A stretch of 64,000 nucleotides of DNA from Lepeophtheirus salmonis (GCF_016086655.4 NC_052132.2:4776805-4840804); one strand, 5' to 3'. Positions 13,170-25,821 are shown, numbered from the stretch's first letter. The notes: generated by a model not told the origin, from the letters alone. Translations and numbers: made by a program.

Positions 13170-13994
13170 TACCGGGTGGTACATTGAAATCTAAACACTT
13201 ACTAATTCAGTAAATAAAGAAGGTTGAGTGTTTGAAATTAATTATATTTCGATATATTGAAGCTTAAACAATTAGTTACAAAACAAAACAAATTTGAGCT
13301 CTCAACCTTACGTAGAAGTCGAAAAAATGACAATTGAATGTGATCGACGATTTTCTATTTCATGGACTCCAAGCAGTAGGGCGTATCCAGAACAGAACAC
13401 CTTCTACGCCGTCAACAAGTCGGAAAGTTAGAAAGGAAGAGGTGCTCTGTCAAAATTCCCAACTGGGCCCGGAGGAATGAAAGAAAACACCCCATTCCAA
13501 TCCCCTCAAGTCACTGAGGGTCCATGCAAAAGTTATTGTGGCTTCACGACAGAATGTACAGAGAGCTATCAAAATTGGGTGGAAAAAGAATTGTGAGGGA
13601 GGCCACTTTTGACACAAGCAATGAAAAAAAAACTATCTCCTCCGCTGCAAGAATCTGTTGAATTCTTTTGAACTTTTTTTTGGACACTTTTGGCCCCCTA
13701 CAGTCCTGATACCCATCCCCTTGATTACACATCTTTGTTCATGTCAATGGGAAACCTGCAGTGCTTGTCATCCAAACACCGACACCCTCAGCCAGCACTG
13801 GGACGCCGAAAGATGACTAAATCCAGAGCGGGTGAAAGTCATCATTGCAACTAAGGCCGACTATATTATCATAGAGCTTAGATGCATACCTACTTATAGT
13901 ATTAATTTCGTTGAAATTCTATTGTTAATTAATTAATGATATCTTGTTGAATTTTAAAATTCATCCCATTAAGATTTTAATGGATCACTCTGTG
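13170..13994 (+). mobile_element. internally deleted mariner-like element with inverted repeats
   Basis: The left end is TA + CCGGGTGGTACATTGAAATC at 13172. The right end, reverse complement starting CAGAGTGATCCATTAAAATC, ends at 13992 and matches about 17 of 23 bases; the right TA appears mutated to TG. Inside, from about 13320, fragments of a transposase can be read across frames: a helix-turn-helix segment, a LLTQAMKKK block near 13605, the FWPP-SPD-PLDY block with the third Asp near 13680-13730, and a C-terminal HWDA...VIIATKADYII block near 13797-13870. The region between the first and second Asp is missing. Confidence 0.7.
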
Positions 13995-14217
13995 AATCAT
14001 TAGCGTTCTCTTTTAAAAATAAAAATGATGCGTCAAATTTCGAGGAAATTCTGGTTTCAGGAACTATTATAATTTGGTTGGGAATATACATTTTCTATAA
14101 ATTTACAAAAATAGCGATATTGTGATTGCATAAACTCCTCAATAACAAAATTTTGTTTCTATTAATACACACTAAGGCAAACTCGCTAATCCTCTTCCTA
14201 ATTCCTTTTTTAATACA

Positions 14218-15428
14218 TACCGGGCCATACAGAATTATTTACTGATTTTTGTTCAGAACATATTGCGGACAATAATGACATTTCGAATGACTTGAGAAAC
14301 AATTTATTCATACATTTTTAGAATAATAAAATAGTTTGTGATCAAATTTAATCAGTATAGCCACCATTTGACTCAATGACACTAGTCAGGCGACGTCTGA
14401 AGCTGCCACAGACTTGCTGGATGTGTTCGGCGTCCATGGAGGTCCAGGCCTTGTTGACAGCAGCCTTTAAGGCATTTATGTTCTTGTGTCGTTTTTTGCA
14501 GGCCTTGGTTTCCACGTGCCCCTAGATCGAGAAGTCTAGTGGGTTCAAATCTGGGCTATGAGGGGGCCAGTAGTCCTTGGGGCAAAAGTTCATGTTGTCC
14601 TTGAGCCACTCTTGAGCTTTTCTTGGAAGCGTGGGCGGGTGCTCCATCTTGTTGAAAACCCCAAGGAGAGTTGCCGACTATGGATTTGATCCACGGAAGG
14701 ACCTTGGACGCCAGAATCTTCACATAATCCTCCGCTGTTAATCTGTAGCCAGTGGGGAACCATACCCGCTTCATGGCCTTCCCGTTGGAGCCTACGATAC
14801 CTAATATCATCACCGAAGTAGGATGCTTTGTTGTTGCCAAAAAGCGGTGCTTATCTTGCACATCTCCAAAGCTCACAACATGGTCATTTTGCCTGTTGAA
14901 AACAGGATTGATCGTAAAAGTTTTCTCATCTGAAAAAACGATGATGCGTCCAGATGAGCTCTTGATATCATTCAATATTTTCTTGGCACGCTCAAGTCTG
15001 ACTTCTCGCTGACGTTCAGTTAGCAGAGGGCGTTCAGTATGCCTCAGGGACTTTCCTCCAGCCCTTTTCAATGCCCTTGAAACAGTTGATCTCTATCTTT
15101 CCGGCCATGTCGGCAATGGACCTGTTGGTCCTCCTTGAGATCACCCCCAGCCTCCAAGCGCTTGGAAACGTTGTAAATTGTCTTCAACGAGGCCCCAACC
15201 TATTCCTTAATGCTGTTATGAGGCACTCCCGCTCGGAGGAGGGCTGCAATTTCGATCCTCTTTGTTTCCTGATTGGACATGGTCTCACGTGTGGAAGTTG
15301 TTACGCTCTCACAGGAAGGATTTTTGTTTATTTTAACAGTAAAAATACGAAACAATCAGATTGGTTGCCACAAAACCTCTTAAAAAGTATATTTACATCA
15401 TCGGTAAATAATTTTGCACGGCCCGGTA
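14218..15428. mobile_element. near full-length mariner/Tc1-superfamily element with TIRs and TA duplication
   Basis: The element spans 14220-15426 (1207 bp), flanked by TA at 14218-14219 and 15427-15428. The left 26 bp (CCGGGCCATACAGAATTATT...) and the reverse complement of the right 26 bp (CCGGGCCGTGCAAAATTATT...) match at 22 of 26 positions. It carries one transposase pseudogene on the minus strand. The ends differ from the CCGGGTG family at 1652 and 13172, so this is a separate family. It is the most complete transposon in the window. Confidence 0.85.
14348..15280 (-). pseudogene. mariner-like transposase, disrupted
   Basis: The start ATG at 15280 opens MSNQETKRIEIAALLRAGVP, a helix-turn-helix N-terminus, and a stop follows after about 25 codons. 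A frame change and an apparent deletion remove the linker before TVSRALKRAGGKSLRHTERP. The main open part (15071-14556) has the first catalytic Asp in FSDEKTF and the second in FQQDGAPAH. One extra A near the Lys-Lys after APAHAS shifts the frame, and the third Asp lies in SPDLNPLDF near 14535. Ignoring that base, 36 residues separate the second and third Asp, nearer DD37D (maT-type) than DD34D or DD34E. A stop replaces the Trp expected after LDFSI. It ends GGYTD with TAA at 14350-14348. Inactive. Confidence 0.8.
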
Positions 15429-16503
15429 TTTAAGATACATAAACATTATATTATTACATATGATGTACCCGTTTTATATATTTTATACAAAGACAAAACT
15501 TGCTGATCTGTGGGACAGACTGACATACAATTATAATATTATTAAATAGTAGATACTTCGTACATACAAAATTTAATAGGGGATTTTGTTACGTTTGGAT
15601 GAACGAAGTCCACAATTGATTTCCATGAATTGGGTAAAGTAGTTTTTTGAGGATTATTATTTTTCAAAATAATGCAATCATTTTTCATAGTTTTTCCGGT
15701 AACTGATATAAATAATTATTAACTATTTTAGAATCAGTTAAGGTAATTTTATCAAAATTCAAAAACTTAACTAGTGAGGAGACATTTGAGATATTGTAAC
15801 CTTCATTACAAAGGGGATTACAGGATTTGACTAGTCGCATTCAAATACAATTTGGAGGAAAACTATTGACTTATATAACCTTAAAATAGATTCAAACAAT
15901 AACATACATGTGTAAGCATGTTCTGTTAAAATTTGGGAAGTCTAAGTTAAGCCAGCTTGGAGTAATTGTCCCAAAAACCAAAAGTGTCACAACTGTATCC
16001 CGTCTCCCCTAGAATGTGCAAATCAAAAATCCTTATTTTTGTTAGTGGAGGCCTAAATAATTATTATGGGTATGTAGAGCACTAGGTAACATCTATTTTA
16101 ATATATACTATGAGTGACATGCTCGTACAGACTTAACAATGGTCTAAAAATAAATACAAAAACTAAGCTAGAATTGATTTACATAAAACATATTTGATGC
16201 AAAAATAGATTTTAACTCTTTGCCTTGACTTTCAATGATAGTAAAAAATGTCAAATTGAAGGGTAAAAACTCTGAATGTTTGAAGGTCTCTGTAACTGTC
16301 AAAGAAATCGACAGTCTGCATTGTCCTTCAGCTTAAATTTCAATTCGTCCATCGTTTTTTTTTCTTCATAGTAACAAATACATACTCGTATAATCAAATA
16401 AGTATAATGTATATAGGTTGATACAATCGAAATTTCTTTACTTTACAACTTAGAGAACCTGCATTAATAAAATATTTGTAGTGTATGTACAATGTACAAA
16501 GAT
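15429..16503. other. intergenic, no gene seen
   Basis: AT-rich sequence without a supportable feature. Confidence 0.5.
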
Positions 16504-17361
16504 GTATACCATAGACATAAAGTACATAGAGTGATGATACTGAACAATAGGGAGGGAAATTCTTTGACGTTGCGACAGCAGACGAGAGAAAAAAAATAGT
16601 TGACCAAAAAGATAGGTTTTAAGAAAAATAATTAGGCCTTTCAATCAATTAATGATCATGTCTTTGATTCATCTCCTGAATCAATCCATATATTAGACTA
16701 ATTAAATCTGTTACAAAATGTTATACAGGCATAAAATTATATCATTTGGGAAAACGTGAAAGGGAGAGGATTCAAAGAAACAAAGTTCTTCACGAATTTT
16801 ATTTCATTTAAGCATCAATAATTATTTATTCTGGAATTGAATAATAGTAAGAAAAAACTCCCAAACCCATCATTAATATTTTGAAACGTTAAATAAAATT
16901 ATATTTAAATTTAAAAATTGGCATAAAATATTAATACATTTCATAAAATAATCCGTTCAAAAATACTTTAACCTATTGACATCTCTAAATTAATATAATT
17001 AAGCAAATAAATTATTATGTGTATACCATAGAGAAAAAATACATAGAGTGATGATATTGAACAATAGCAAGGGAAATTATTTGACTTTGCGAATGCAAAA
17101 ATTATATAAGCAGGAAAAACACAAAAGTGAAAGGATTCAAAGGAACATACTCACGAATCTCAGTTCATTTAAAAATCAACAGTTATTGATTCTTGTATTT
17201 AGTTATAGTCCAAATAATATCCCAAATTGATCATTAATATTTTGAAAGGCTAAATAAAATTAAAAGTTTGAATAAAATAATAATATATTTCATAAAATAA
17301 TCTGTCCAAAAATACTTTAATAAACTATTGACATCTCTAAATTCATATAGGCAATTATGAG
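16504..17361. repeat. tandem direct duplication (offset 517 bp)
   Basis: Copy 1 (16504-17020) and copy 2 (17021-about 17361) both begin GTATACCATAGA and run in parallel. Shared blocks include TACATAGAGTGATGATA, 'gggaaatt.tttgac.ttgcga', 'catcattaatattttgaaa' and 'attgacatctctaaatt'. Copy 2 is shorter because of internal deletions near the 16580-16740 equivalent. Both copies start with the left end of the MITE described next, so the duplication arose within or across a MITE. Confidence 0.8.
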
Positions 17362-17545
17362 AAGAAATTATTATTATTACAATAAATATTAAAAAAATAA
17401 AAATATTTGTAGCGCCATCTATGTGTTTAACATACTTAACTATTAACATTATAATGTTTTAATCAATTATTTATATTTTTTTATGACTGCGTCAACTACT
17501 TTTTCATATAATCACTCTATTTATTTTATCTCTATGATGTACTTC
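17026..17545. mobile_element. MITE with CATAGAGATAAAAT inverted ends, copy 1
   Basis: The left end near 17027 reads CATAGAGAAAAAATACATAG. The right end near 17513-17543 gives, on the reverse complement, CATAGAGATAAAATAAATAG. A right-half segment (AGCGCCATCTATGTGTTTAA near 17411) recurs at 35430 in a second copy. There is no coding capacity, and a target duplication is not clear. Confidence 0.6.
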
Positions 17546-19730
17546 TACATTTAGATACGTATTATGTGTTTTATATTTATAAGTAATGATAGATCACGGG
17601 TATTGAAGAATGTGCCGTGGTCCATGGACCATGATAGGGAATAATGAGGGCAGTTGCAACATGTTGATTTTGAGGAGTAAAAATAATTCTTCAATAATCA
17701 ATATTATTGTACTCAATCAGTCAGTTCTTCATTGTTTTTTGAAACAATTGGAATTTTTTCTATCAGCTATTATCACAATTAAAAACTCACTCGTTGACGA
17801 GAAATTTGTAATAATGTAAGGCTCAGTATAAATGGGTCAGATGTAACAACTGTTTTATTGTTTTAGTCCTCTGTATTCCTATATATATTTAAGCTTCGCA
17901 GCAAGTAACAGTCAGAGCAAGGCACTGAAGAAGTATGAAAGAGTTGATTTATTCGATCTATACTACTGATCAATCATCTATAATATTTATCTGTTATAAA
18001 TATAAAATATTGAACGTTATTTCATCTTCGAAAATATTATCTAGTCTAATTTTCTTAATTTCTAACGCAAACGCGATTGTTTTAGATGTTAAAACCGTCT
18101 CTTGCCTCCAATTTTGTATTGTATTCAGGGTTTTACATTATATGTTTCCCTAACCCTTCCTTCAGTATGTTTTTACCTGTTGTACAAATAAAAAGCACCT
18201 TTTCTACAGTTTGATGTAAATAGTGCTTCAAAGGGATTTATAATCCATAAAAACGTTATTATGACAATTATCAATGTGTAATTTACTGATTTTAAACATG
18301 GATGTTGATATAAATTTGTTGAAAGCCAGCAGAATCCAATGATTTTACAATAACACAACTGTGACTCATGTGAAAACAACATTAGTTTACTTGAATTGGA
18401 ACCATTTGTCCATAAACATTGATTTTAAAATCTCTGCTCCATGTAGTAAATAACAACTATTTGACTTACTGTGAAATAGATCTGTAAAAAAATATCCCTA
18501 GATTATGAAATCCGAGTCAGTTAGATAATACCTAATCAAAATCAAAGTGACGCTTTGAATATATATCAAATCCTATATTGCTTTTCTCACCTCTAAAATT
18601 CACAATGATTTGCTGTTTATCTCTGTTAAGAGCTTCAGGATTAGAAGATCCGTCATGAATGAATATCAATTATTAGTATAAAGGGTCTGAAAGAGTTGTG
18701 TTTTGCTTAAATAACTTGAATATTTGAATACCTTGAATATATATCATCTTAAAACTAGGTAAAAGATCTCAAATACATTTGTACATAATATACAATTATT
18801 ATTTTAAAAATGAATATACAAAAACATTTTTGAAAAATATAGAAATGATGCGATTATGTTTACTCCTGTAATTTTCAGTCATGCATGTCAAATTAGAAAA
18901 ATGTGCTTATTTGCATCATTGCCTATGATCCCATGATGTTGAAAAATGAACTTACTTCTCCTTAGTTATAAGTTATATAAAATCCAAATTGGTTCTGTCC
19001 TATTGTTTTTGTTGAATAAATTCCATTGAAATTGAAGATCCTTCATGTATTCGTTTTTTGAAAAAATGTTCAGTTTTTGACAAGCCTATTTTTTTTTTTT
19101 ATAAATAAAATAGGTATTTTTTTTGTTACACGTCGCATTCGAATCTACAAACAAACCAGGAATGCCCATCCCAATTATTATTTTAACATCTTCTCTGATC
19201 TTTTCAAAAGATAGTATTCTTGGGTTTTCCTTTTCAACATAATATTATTATGTATTTATGACTAGGTTAATACATAATAAATATACTAATTTTAAAAGAA
19301 TTTATCTACAAAAAATAATGTACAGGGTCAAAACAAAGAATTTACACCCTTTACAATTCCAAATTATTTGAATTTTGAAATAAATGATTTATTTTAAAAT
19401 TACGGTGCTATATAGTATCTATGAAATGTCCACTATCATCAGCAAACGTTTATTATTTTTTAATTGAACTAAGAATGATATCAAAGTGGGAAACAAGACT
19501 CAATATTACAGCTATAATTCCTACGGGTCACAATCTATCTTAGATTTAAAAGCTAATTGACGGCCAGAAAGATTATTTATAATGTGATTTACAATGTCTT
19601 TATGAAATTGTAATATATTGAGCAGCATGGCCGTTGCAAGCTTTTATCATTGGGGGGGGGGATTAGCCCCAAAAATTATGAGCACTGTTATATAATTAAT
19701 TATATAAATAAGTTTACTTTCTATATGTAG
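17546..19730. other. intergenic, no gene seen
   Basis: Short open frames (17610-17819, 17935-18153, 18173-18382) show no recognisable domain. A run of ten G lies near 19652, in a segment (from about 19628) resembling another interspersed repeat end, 'ggccgttgcaagc'. Confidence 0.45.
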
Positions 19731-19879
19731 TAGCAGTGGGGCCAGGGCTGAATGGAAGGGAATGGAAACAAAGAATGAAGGTAGAAGAAAAGAGACAAAA
19801 GAAGGAGATCGATATAGAAAGAGAGAAGAAAAGAGAGGTTGTATTTTGCAAATAGGCTCTTAATGACCTTGGAGCCCCC
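19731..19879. repeat. interspersed repeat, purine-rich, copy 1
   Basis: A 149-bp segment starting TAGCAGTGGGGCCAGGGCTG. It contains AAGAATGAAGGTAGAAGAAA and 'agagaca', and ends 'ctcttaatgacctt'. It aligns through most of its length with 32301-32474 in the same orientation. Function unknown; probably a transposon fragment. Confidence 0.7.
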
Positions 19880-20926
19880 AAAAAAAAAAATATATATATA
19901 TATATGATGAGAACTTGCTTGATTATTATATACCTCTAATTTCTAAATTTCAGACTGATCTGTTCGACCATTTTGGATTCAATGTGTGATAATACGAAAA
20001 AACAGACTTATAAGCATATACAAGATATGATAGACCTTTTGACGGGATTCAAAATCTTTTAGGTTAAGTTTATTTTTTAATGTTCAAAATATAAGGTCCT
20101 TAGGGTCTTGAAATGTTCCCTCTAGTCAATATTGTATATAGTTCACTAAATTACAAATATTTTGAAAATATTTAGAGGTAGCTAAAGTTTTGAAATTTTA
20201 CACTTTTTTAGAAAAAAATGTGCTTTTTATGTCTTTTTATATAATTTTTATCAACAATATTTTATAAATTATTATAAAAATTCCGTATCTACGTTCCAAA
20301 AAAAGCTATAAGTGTAGTTACATGAATTGCAGCCTTCCGCCTATCTGTCTGTTCTTTAGCGTATCACAGCCCAAAAATTCAACTGATGTATACTAAAATT
20401 TGCAAGTACAAATATTGTGTACTTTAGGGTTAAAATGGTATGCTGAAACCACAGTTTGGTACAAACCGCACTACATCCTTTGCAGCACGCAGTTCGGTGC
20501 GGCAAATTAGTAAAATGTTTTGTTTATATTATAATTTAAGTACTTTTTCTATTTATTTTTTCCATATACATATATTTCTTCGATAATTTAATTAAGGATA
20601 CCTATGGATTAAAATCTTACTCACCTTCTAAATTTATTAATTTAAAAAAAAGGAAAATTTTTTAACGTTAATATATTTTTTATGTGATTATATGTATATA
20701 CACCAATGGTAAAAACTTATCAAACTGAACCGCAGTACAATCCTATACCGTACCAGCCCCAGTGTACTTAGACAAACAAAAAAGTAATATTTAGCTGGAG
20801 AAAAATATCTATATATAGAAATAGAGAACGTCTTTGAAGTGGTGAATTAATAAAGTCCTATATTGAAAAAGATAAAGACTACAACCGTACATTAAAGTGT
20901 TTCGTTATTGTATTTTTTTTTTTGTT
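19880..20926. other. intergenic, no gene seen
   Basis: AT-rich; a (TA)n run near 19891. Nothing else supportable. Confidence 0.5.
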
Positions 20927-22811
20927 CTATGCAAAAACAAGGGGCATCAAAATTTGTGTAATTTTACACAGATAATGAAAATAGTAAAAAAAAAAGAAAT
21001 CTTAGTCGTTTGGAGGTCTCTACAGCTCTTCAAATTTACGTCTTAGTAGATTTAAACCAAATGTCTAAAATAATACAAAAATGAATTTTGCCAGTTGCTT
21101 TATGATTAAAACATGAATGGACATTTGATAAAACCTCAGCCGATAGTCATTTTTTGGTGTGACCTTGACCTTGGACTTTGATCTCTCAAAAATGTAATGG
21201 CCTTTTACTGTGACCAAATATAATCTTAGTAGCAAGTTTGATCAAAATCGATCCGTAACTTTTATTATTTTACTTTATTTTATGAAATAATAATCTGCGA
21301 TCTGCTGTTGCTGTTCGATTAATCGATTTCCTCTTCAGAAATAATAACATACCAATATTCTTAAATTTTTAAACTTTTTTTCAAAAACAAGATTCACAGA
21401 GCTGTATCTAAAGCTCGTTTATGAAACTATTGTTCCTTTTTGTGTGGTGACTGGTAATTTGCCTAACTTGCCGAAGAATGTGGTCAATCAACTAAGTACA
21501 GATCAAAAATATCTGTATAAAATATGTCAATCCATTTCAACTGGTTCCTGTACTTCTGAGCTGACAAACTGTAAACCTGTGAAATTGGCACTCTCAAATG
21601 GCTTTTTACTTTTAATCGTTTACTCAGACTTTACGCAAATACTCATAATCCATCAAAAAACTTGCAAGTGCTTGTCAACTACGTGCTTAAAGTCTACACT
21701 CAAGTGTGGTTCCTAATCAAGAAAAAAACGTCTTTTAAGATGGACTTATGCATTATATATATATGCAAGATATACTTTTTTTTACGCATTCAGAAAACCT
21801 ACTTGTCAGTATATTGTTTGATGAGCGGGACCACATTCGGGAATTGGCATGGCGAAGAATAATAAAAGCTAGGGGAACTGAAAAAAGCACTAAAAGCAGC
21901 ATATTTAAGTTACCAAAAGTAAACTTTTATTCAAGAGACAACACCGAGATTATTGTGTGGCACGAATGGCAAGTTACAGCAATACTGTTTCTTTGAAGTA
22001 CTTCTAATGAGGAACTTCTAATCATGGCCAAAAATAAGAAATTAGAAATTGTTGATTTTTTTATCAGACCCAATCATTCGAAAGATGTGTTAAACTGGTA
22101 ACAGGTGCTTCACAAAGTGTAACTAATGCTAGTTCTAGAGATGGCTTTATAAGAAATAAGTTACAATTTCGAGCAGAAATGTCAAATTTTGAACACAAAA
22201 ATAAGTTTTTAGATTCTGAGTTTTGTCATGGATTATAATCACTAATTTACTTATATTATCTTTCTATATTTTGGATCGTTGATTTTAATAATAAAATACT
22301 TTTCAGTATTCATTTTCTTATTATTTTAGGCAATCAGTTTAATGATCGAAAAACTAAATTTTTTACAAAAATTCGAAGAATGGTAAAGCCCTCCAAATGA
22401 TGCAAAATTTAAGCATCTTTCATTTTAATAATAAAATAAAATAACATAATAAAAGTTACGGATCGATTTTGATCAAACTTTGTACTAAGGTTATATATTG
22501 TCACAGTAAGAGGTCATTACATTTTGAGAGGTAAAGGTCAAATTGCAAGGTCAAGGTCACACCAAAAAATGACCATATGCGGAGATTTTGTGCTCTACCA
22601 AATGCTCATTCTTATTTTAATCATAAAACAACTCTCAAAATTCATTTTTGTATTATTTTAGACATTCGGTTTAAATCTGTGGTTTTTTAAATTTTTACGA
22701 AACTTTGAAGAGCGGTAGAGCCCTACAAAGGATGCACAATTTTTTTTAAATTATTATTTTCATAATTTGTGTAAAATTACATAAATTTTGATGCCACTTT
22801 TGTTCGCATAG
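20927..22811. mobile_element. long-terminal-inverted-repeat DNA element
   Basis: The left arm (20927-about 21293) and right arm (about 22424-22811) are inverted copies over roughly 370 bp. Matching blocks include GGCATCAAAATTTGTGTAAT, 'ggtgtgaccttgacctt', 'aatggccttttactgtgac' and TTTGATCAAAATCGATCCGT. The middle (about 1.1 kb) contains a broken protein-coding region. The element looks like a DNA transposon or foldback element with unusually long arms. A single relative of the arm lies at 34880-35065. I cannot name the superfamily. Confidence 0.75.
21372..21996 (+). pseudogene. decayed ORF of the long-inverted-repeat element
   Basis: An open frame from about 21372 reads FTELYLKLVYETIVPFCVVT, then LPKNVVNQLSTDQKYLYKIC and ISTGSCTSEL. 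After a frame shift near 21600-21740 it continues, +1, as FFTHSENLLVSILFDERDHI, RELAWRRIIKARGTEKS and FKLPKVNFYSRDN with IVWHEWQVT. The helix-rich composition and position between long inverted repeats suggest a transposon-encoded protein. I recall similar uncharacterised proteins in arthropod genomes but cannot assign a named family. Frameshifts indicate a dead copy. Confidence 0.55.
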
Positions 22812-24983
22812 CTCTCAAAAATACATTAATGGGACAGATTACCGTACATAAGTCATCTTTCTCTAAGAGGATTACTGTCATAGCTAGAGTCGATGTTGAC
22901 ATAATTAAATACAAAAATAACTGACGGTATTGGAGATAGTTTTGTTAAAATAAATTATTTTTTAAACATATATAAGAACAAATATATTATTTAAAAAAAA
23001 AATCAGTTTCCACCTGGTATAATATTTGTATTTACTTGTTGAATAACTTCCATTCATGTGCATACGGGGGGAAACTTCTCTTACAACTCAGAGTACATCG
23101 TTTACAACTAAATCCTTCTTGCAAATTCTAATTATGCAACCTCCTTATGACCTTCAAGCTTCATGATAATAAATTAACCACAGGAAAATATATGCATAAA
23201 CAATAAGATCATTATAATTCATGACTCATGGTTATTAGATACATTCATGGTTCACATAAGTTGCGCTTAAAGGGTTGTAAAGTTAATGAGATACAAGGAT
23301 TTAAGAGTTTTTTTTTATTTCAACAGTGATCCCCTTCATAACTAATGTTTTATGGGTTTCAGGATGTTTTAAAAGACAAATATGGATCATTTTAATTTTT
23401 TTTTTTTCGAGGGACAAAGTAGCTACGCAGGTAGAACTAGAAGGGGGCTTGAAAATTGTGAAGTCAAAGTATACTAAAATATGTTCATTACGTGTACCAA
23501 ATGTGAGCACTTTTTACATCGTCCCTAGTATGTTAGTAAAAGTTTTAGTAGCTATGTGGGAAATATATTTTGCCATAGTTCCAGGATAGATAGATATTCA
23601 CTCTTGGGAAAGAGTTGTTGATGAGTAATTTTTTACAAATCCGTGTCCAGTCAAGAGTATTTTAACTTTGGCAGAGTAATTAGTCTTAAGTACTGATCTG
23701 GCTCCAGCATTCCATTGCCCAGAGGGAGAATAAGTATCATGCAAGAGCTATGGGATGTTTTAATAACATAATATATTTTCTATATAAATCCTGTAGGAGG
23801 TGTGCATGAGGAGGAAATTCCCCTTTACACCCTGCCTATGTGTATCTTGAGCCCAACTCGTGAGTAAAAGTCCATAGTTCTGTGTAATCATTACTGTATA
23901 TCCCAACCTTTCCTCAAAAAAAAAGAAAAAGAAAAAAAGATCCAAATCAATTAGTATTTAAATTGAATTTTTTCAAACATTAACAAAACATTATTCGGAT
24001 TAATGTTGTTCAGAGCACTGATTATTAAAGGGGAAATAAGTAGAAGAATCAACAGCTAACAACAAAATACCGAGTAAATTTTCTATAGGTGGAGAAAAGT
24101 CTAATCTATAAAAAAAAATTATAGATATATGAAGAATATCATGATTATCTTCAGGAGAGTAAAATAAATATATTTCGTAATAGATGTGTGGTGACCCAAA
24201 TATGGGCCACGGATCACTTGTATGAAGGTTGGTAAAAGTAGAAATATTATCTTATTATTCCCCCTGCGGAATATTTCTAGGTCTGAAATCTTTACAAGAT
24301 TTATCTGGATCTTGTAGTAAAAACGAAATCTCAAAGCTGAGATTCATTCTACCTTATGATTGTACTAAAACCACTAACATGGACACTTGAAGTGTCATAA
24401 AATTTGGATTATATTTTAAATATATATTATTCCTCATTTCGTATTTATATCATTCTTAATTTTGTAATATAATAATTATAATTTATTTTTTTTAAATCCA
24501 AAACTATGTATATAAAAAAATAATTTGAAATCATAGTATGCGTGTTGTTTTATGCTCAAATTACTTAAACAGTATAATTTTGTTCAAATTTTACATTCCA
24601 TTTATCTTTAAATAATTCAGGAATATAAATTTGTAAAAAGTAAGAGTGTTTATATTGTTCAACTGTATTACATAAGTCCTAAAAAAAAGAAGATTAATAT
24701 CTTCTTTTTTTTAAAATAAAATGTACACATAAAATAAATACTGAAGAGAAGTGAATGCCTAGGATCTTTTTGTTGAAAAAATAGAAGTCAAATCTTTTAT
24801 TATCCTTAAGAAGAAGAAGAAAAAAAAACAGGTAAACTACACACATAAATACAAGATTTGATATGCAATCCATAAAAGACAAACGAATTTTTTGAAAAAA
24901 AATATTTACAAACACGAATATAATTCAGGCTTTATACATCGTAAGCATTTTAAGTATGTAAAAATAGCAACTAGAAATGTGGA
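22812..24983. other. intergenic, no gene seen
   Basis: No coding region is supported; frames at 23301-23589 and 23760-23945 are low-complexity. A 14-bp-stem perfect hairpin with loop TAAT sits at 24681-24712 (A8GAAGAT then ATCTTCT8). Confidence 0.5.
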
Positions 24984-25262
24984 ACCAAATCTGACAATTT
25001 AAAAAATATTTTGGAGGAAAGCAGCTCAGCTGTTATGACGTTTTATTAGATTAGCTGCGAGTAGTTATATGTGGATATCATTAAATAAAAACAAGTCTTA
25101 CTTCATATTTAGTAAGGAATTACTCCAATATCGATCCACAATTCTACTCTGAGTCCAACAAGGACTTACTTTTAAAAGTTATAACTCCCCCAACAAATCC
25201 TAACTGTTGCTCTCCGTCATTCATGAGCAAACACATTCGTGATGAAGCCTTATAGTTAGATG
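24984..25262 (+). repeat. interspersed repeat family R1, copy A
   Basis: It aligns with 44689-44945: shared 'tgacaattt.aaaaat.tttt', 'atgacgttt.attagat.agc', 'gaattactcc.at', 'ttctactctgagtccaac.aggacttac' and 'acaaatcct.a..gtt.cgctccgtc'. Family identity is unknown and no coding capacity is seen. Confidence 0.65.
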
Positions 25263-25399
25263 TTGTCTCTTTACGAATAAAAGAATAATAATAACAGCCT
25301 TAGAAAATTTAAAACACTGCTTAGCACGTTAAATAACGCCTTTATTATATAATGCAACCATTCAATCAATTAAAAAAATACAGAAAAGGGGGCAACATC

Positions 25400-25821
25400 A
25401 AATCAAGAAAATGAAACTTGAACGCGATGGACAAATTTCCATTCTTGCACTCCAACCAGTTGGACATCTCCGGGACCACTATCTACACAGTCAGCAAGTC
25501 CTAAACGTGAGAGAGGAAGAAGGGCTCTGTCAAAAAGGACAAACTGGCCCGTGAGGAGTTAAAGAAAATAGTCCAGGCCAACATCTTCAAAGCCACTGTC
25601 GGATAGCACTGGGACGCCATGAGAGAGGACTACATCCACAGCGAGTGACAGGCCTTCTGCCGCCACCTGGAAGTCATTACTATCGCTAAGGACAGTTACA
25701 TCAGTGATTAAGAGAGCTCAGATACACATCTATTTATAGTATTAATTTTGTTGAAATTCTTAATGTTGATTAATATATTATATCTTATTGAATTGTTCTG
25801 ATTTTAATGGAACACTCGGTA
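25400..25821 (+). mobile_element. deleted mariner-like element, CCGGGTG family
   Basis: Fragments of an N-terminal helix-turn-helix (a SGTTIYTVSKS block near 25465-25500, then SVKKDKLAREELKKIVQANI) are followed directly by the transposase C-terminus (HWDAMREDYIHSE.QAFCRH, LEVITIAKDSYISD) ending near 25712. The right end (reverse complement TACCGAGTGTTCCATTAAAA) stops at 25819 with TA. It matches the left-end consensus at 1654 and 13172. The left end is not recognisable. The whole catalytic core is missing. Confidence 0.65.

Noticed and set aside
14752..15433. Plus-strand frames of 86 and 120 codons
   Set aside because: Antisense to the mariner-like transposase and its inverted repeat.
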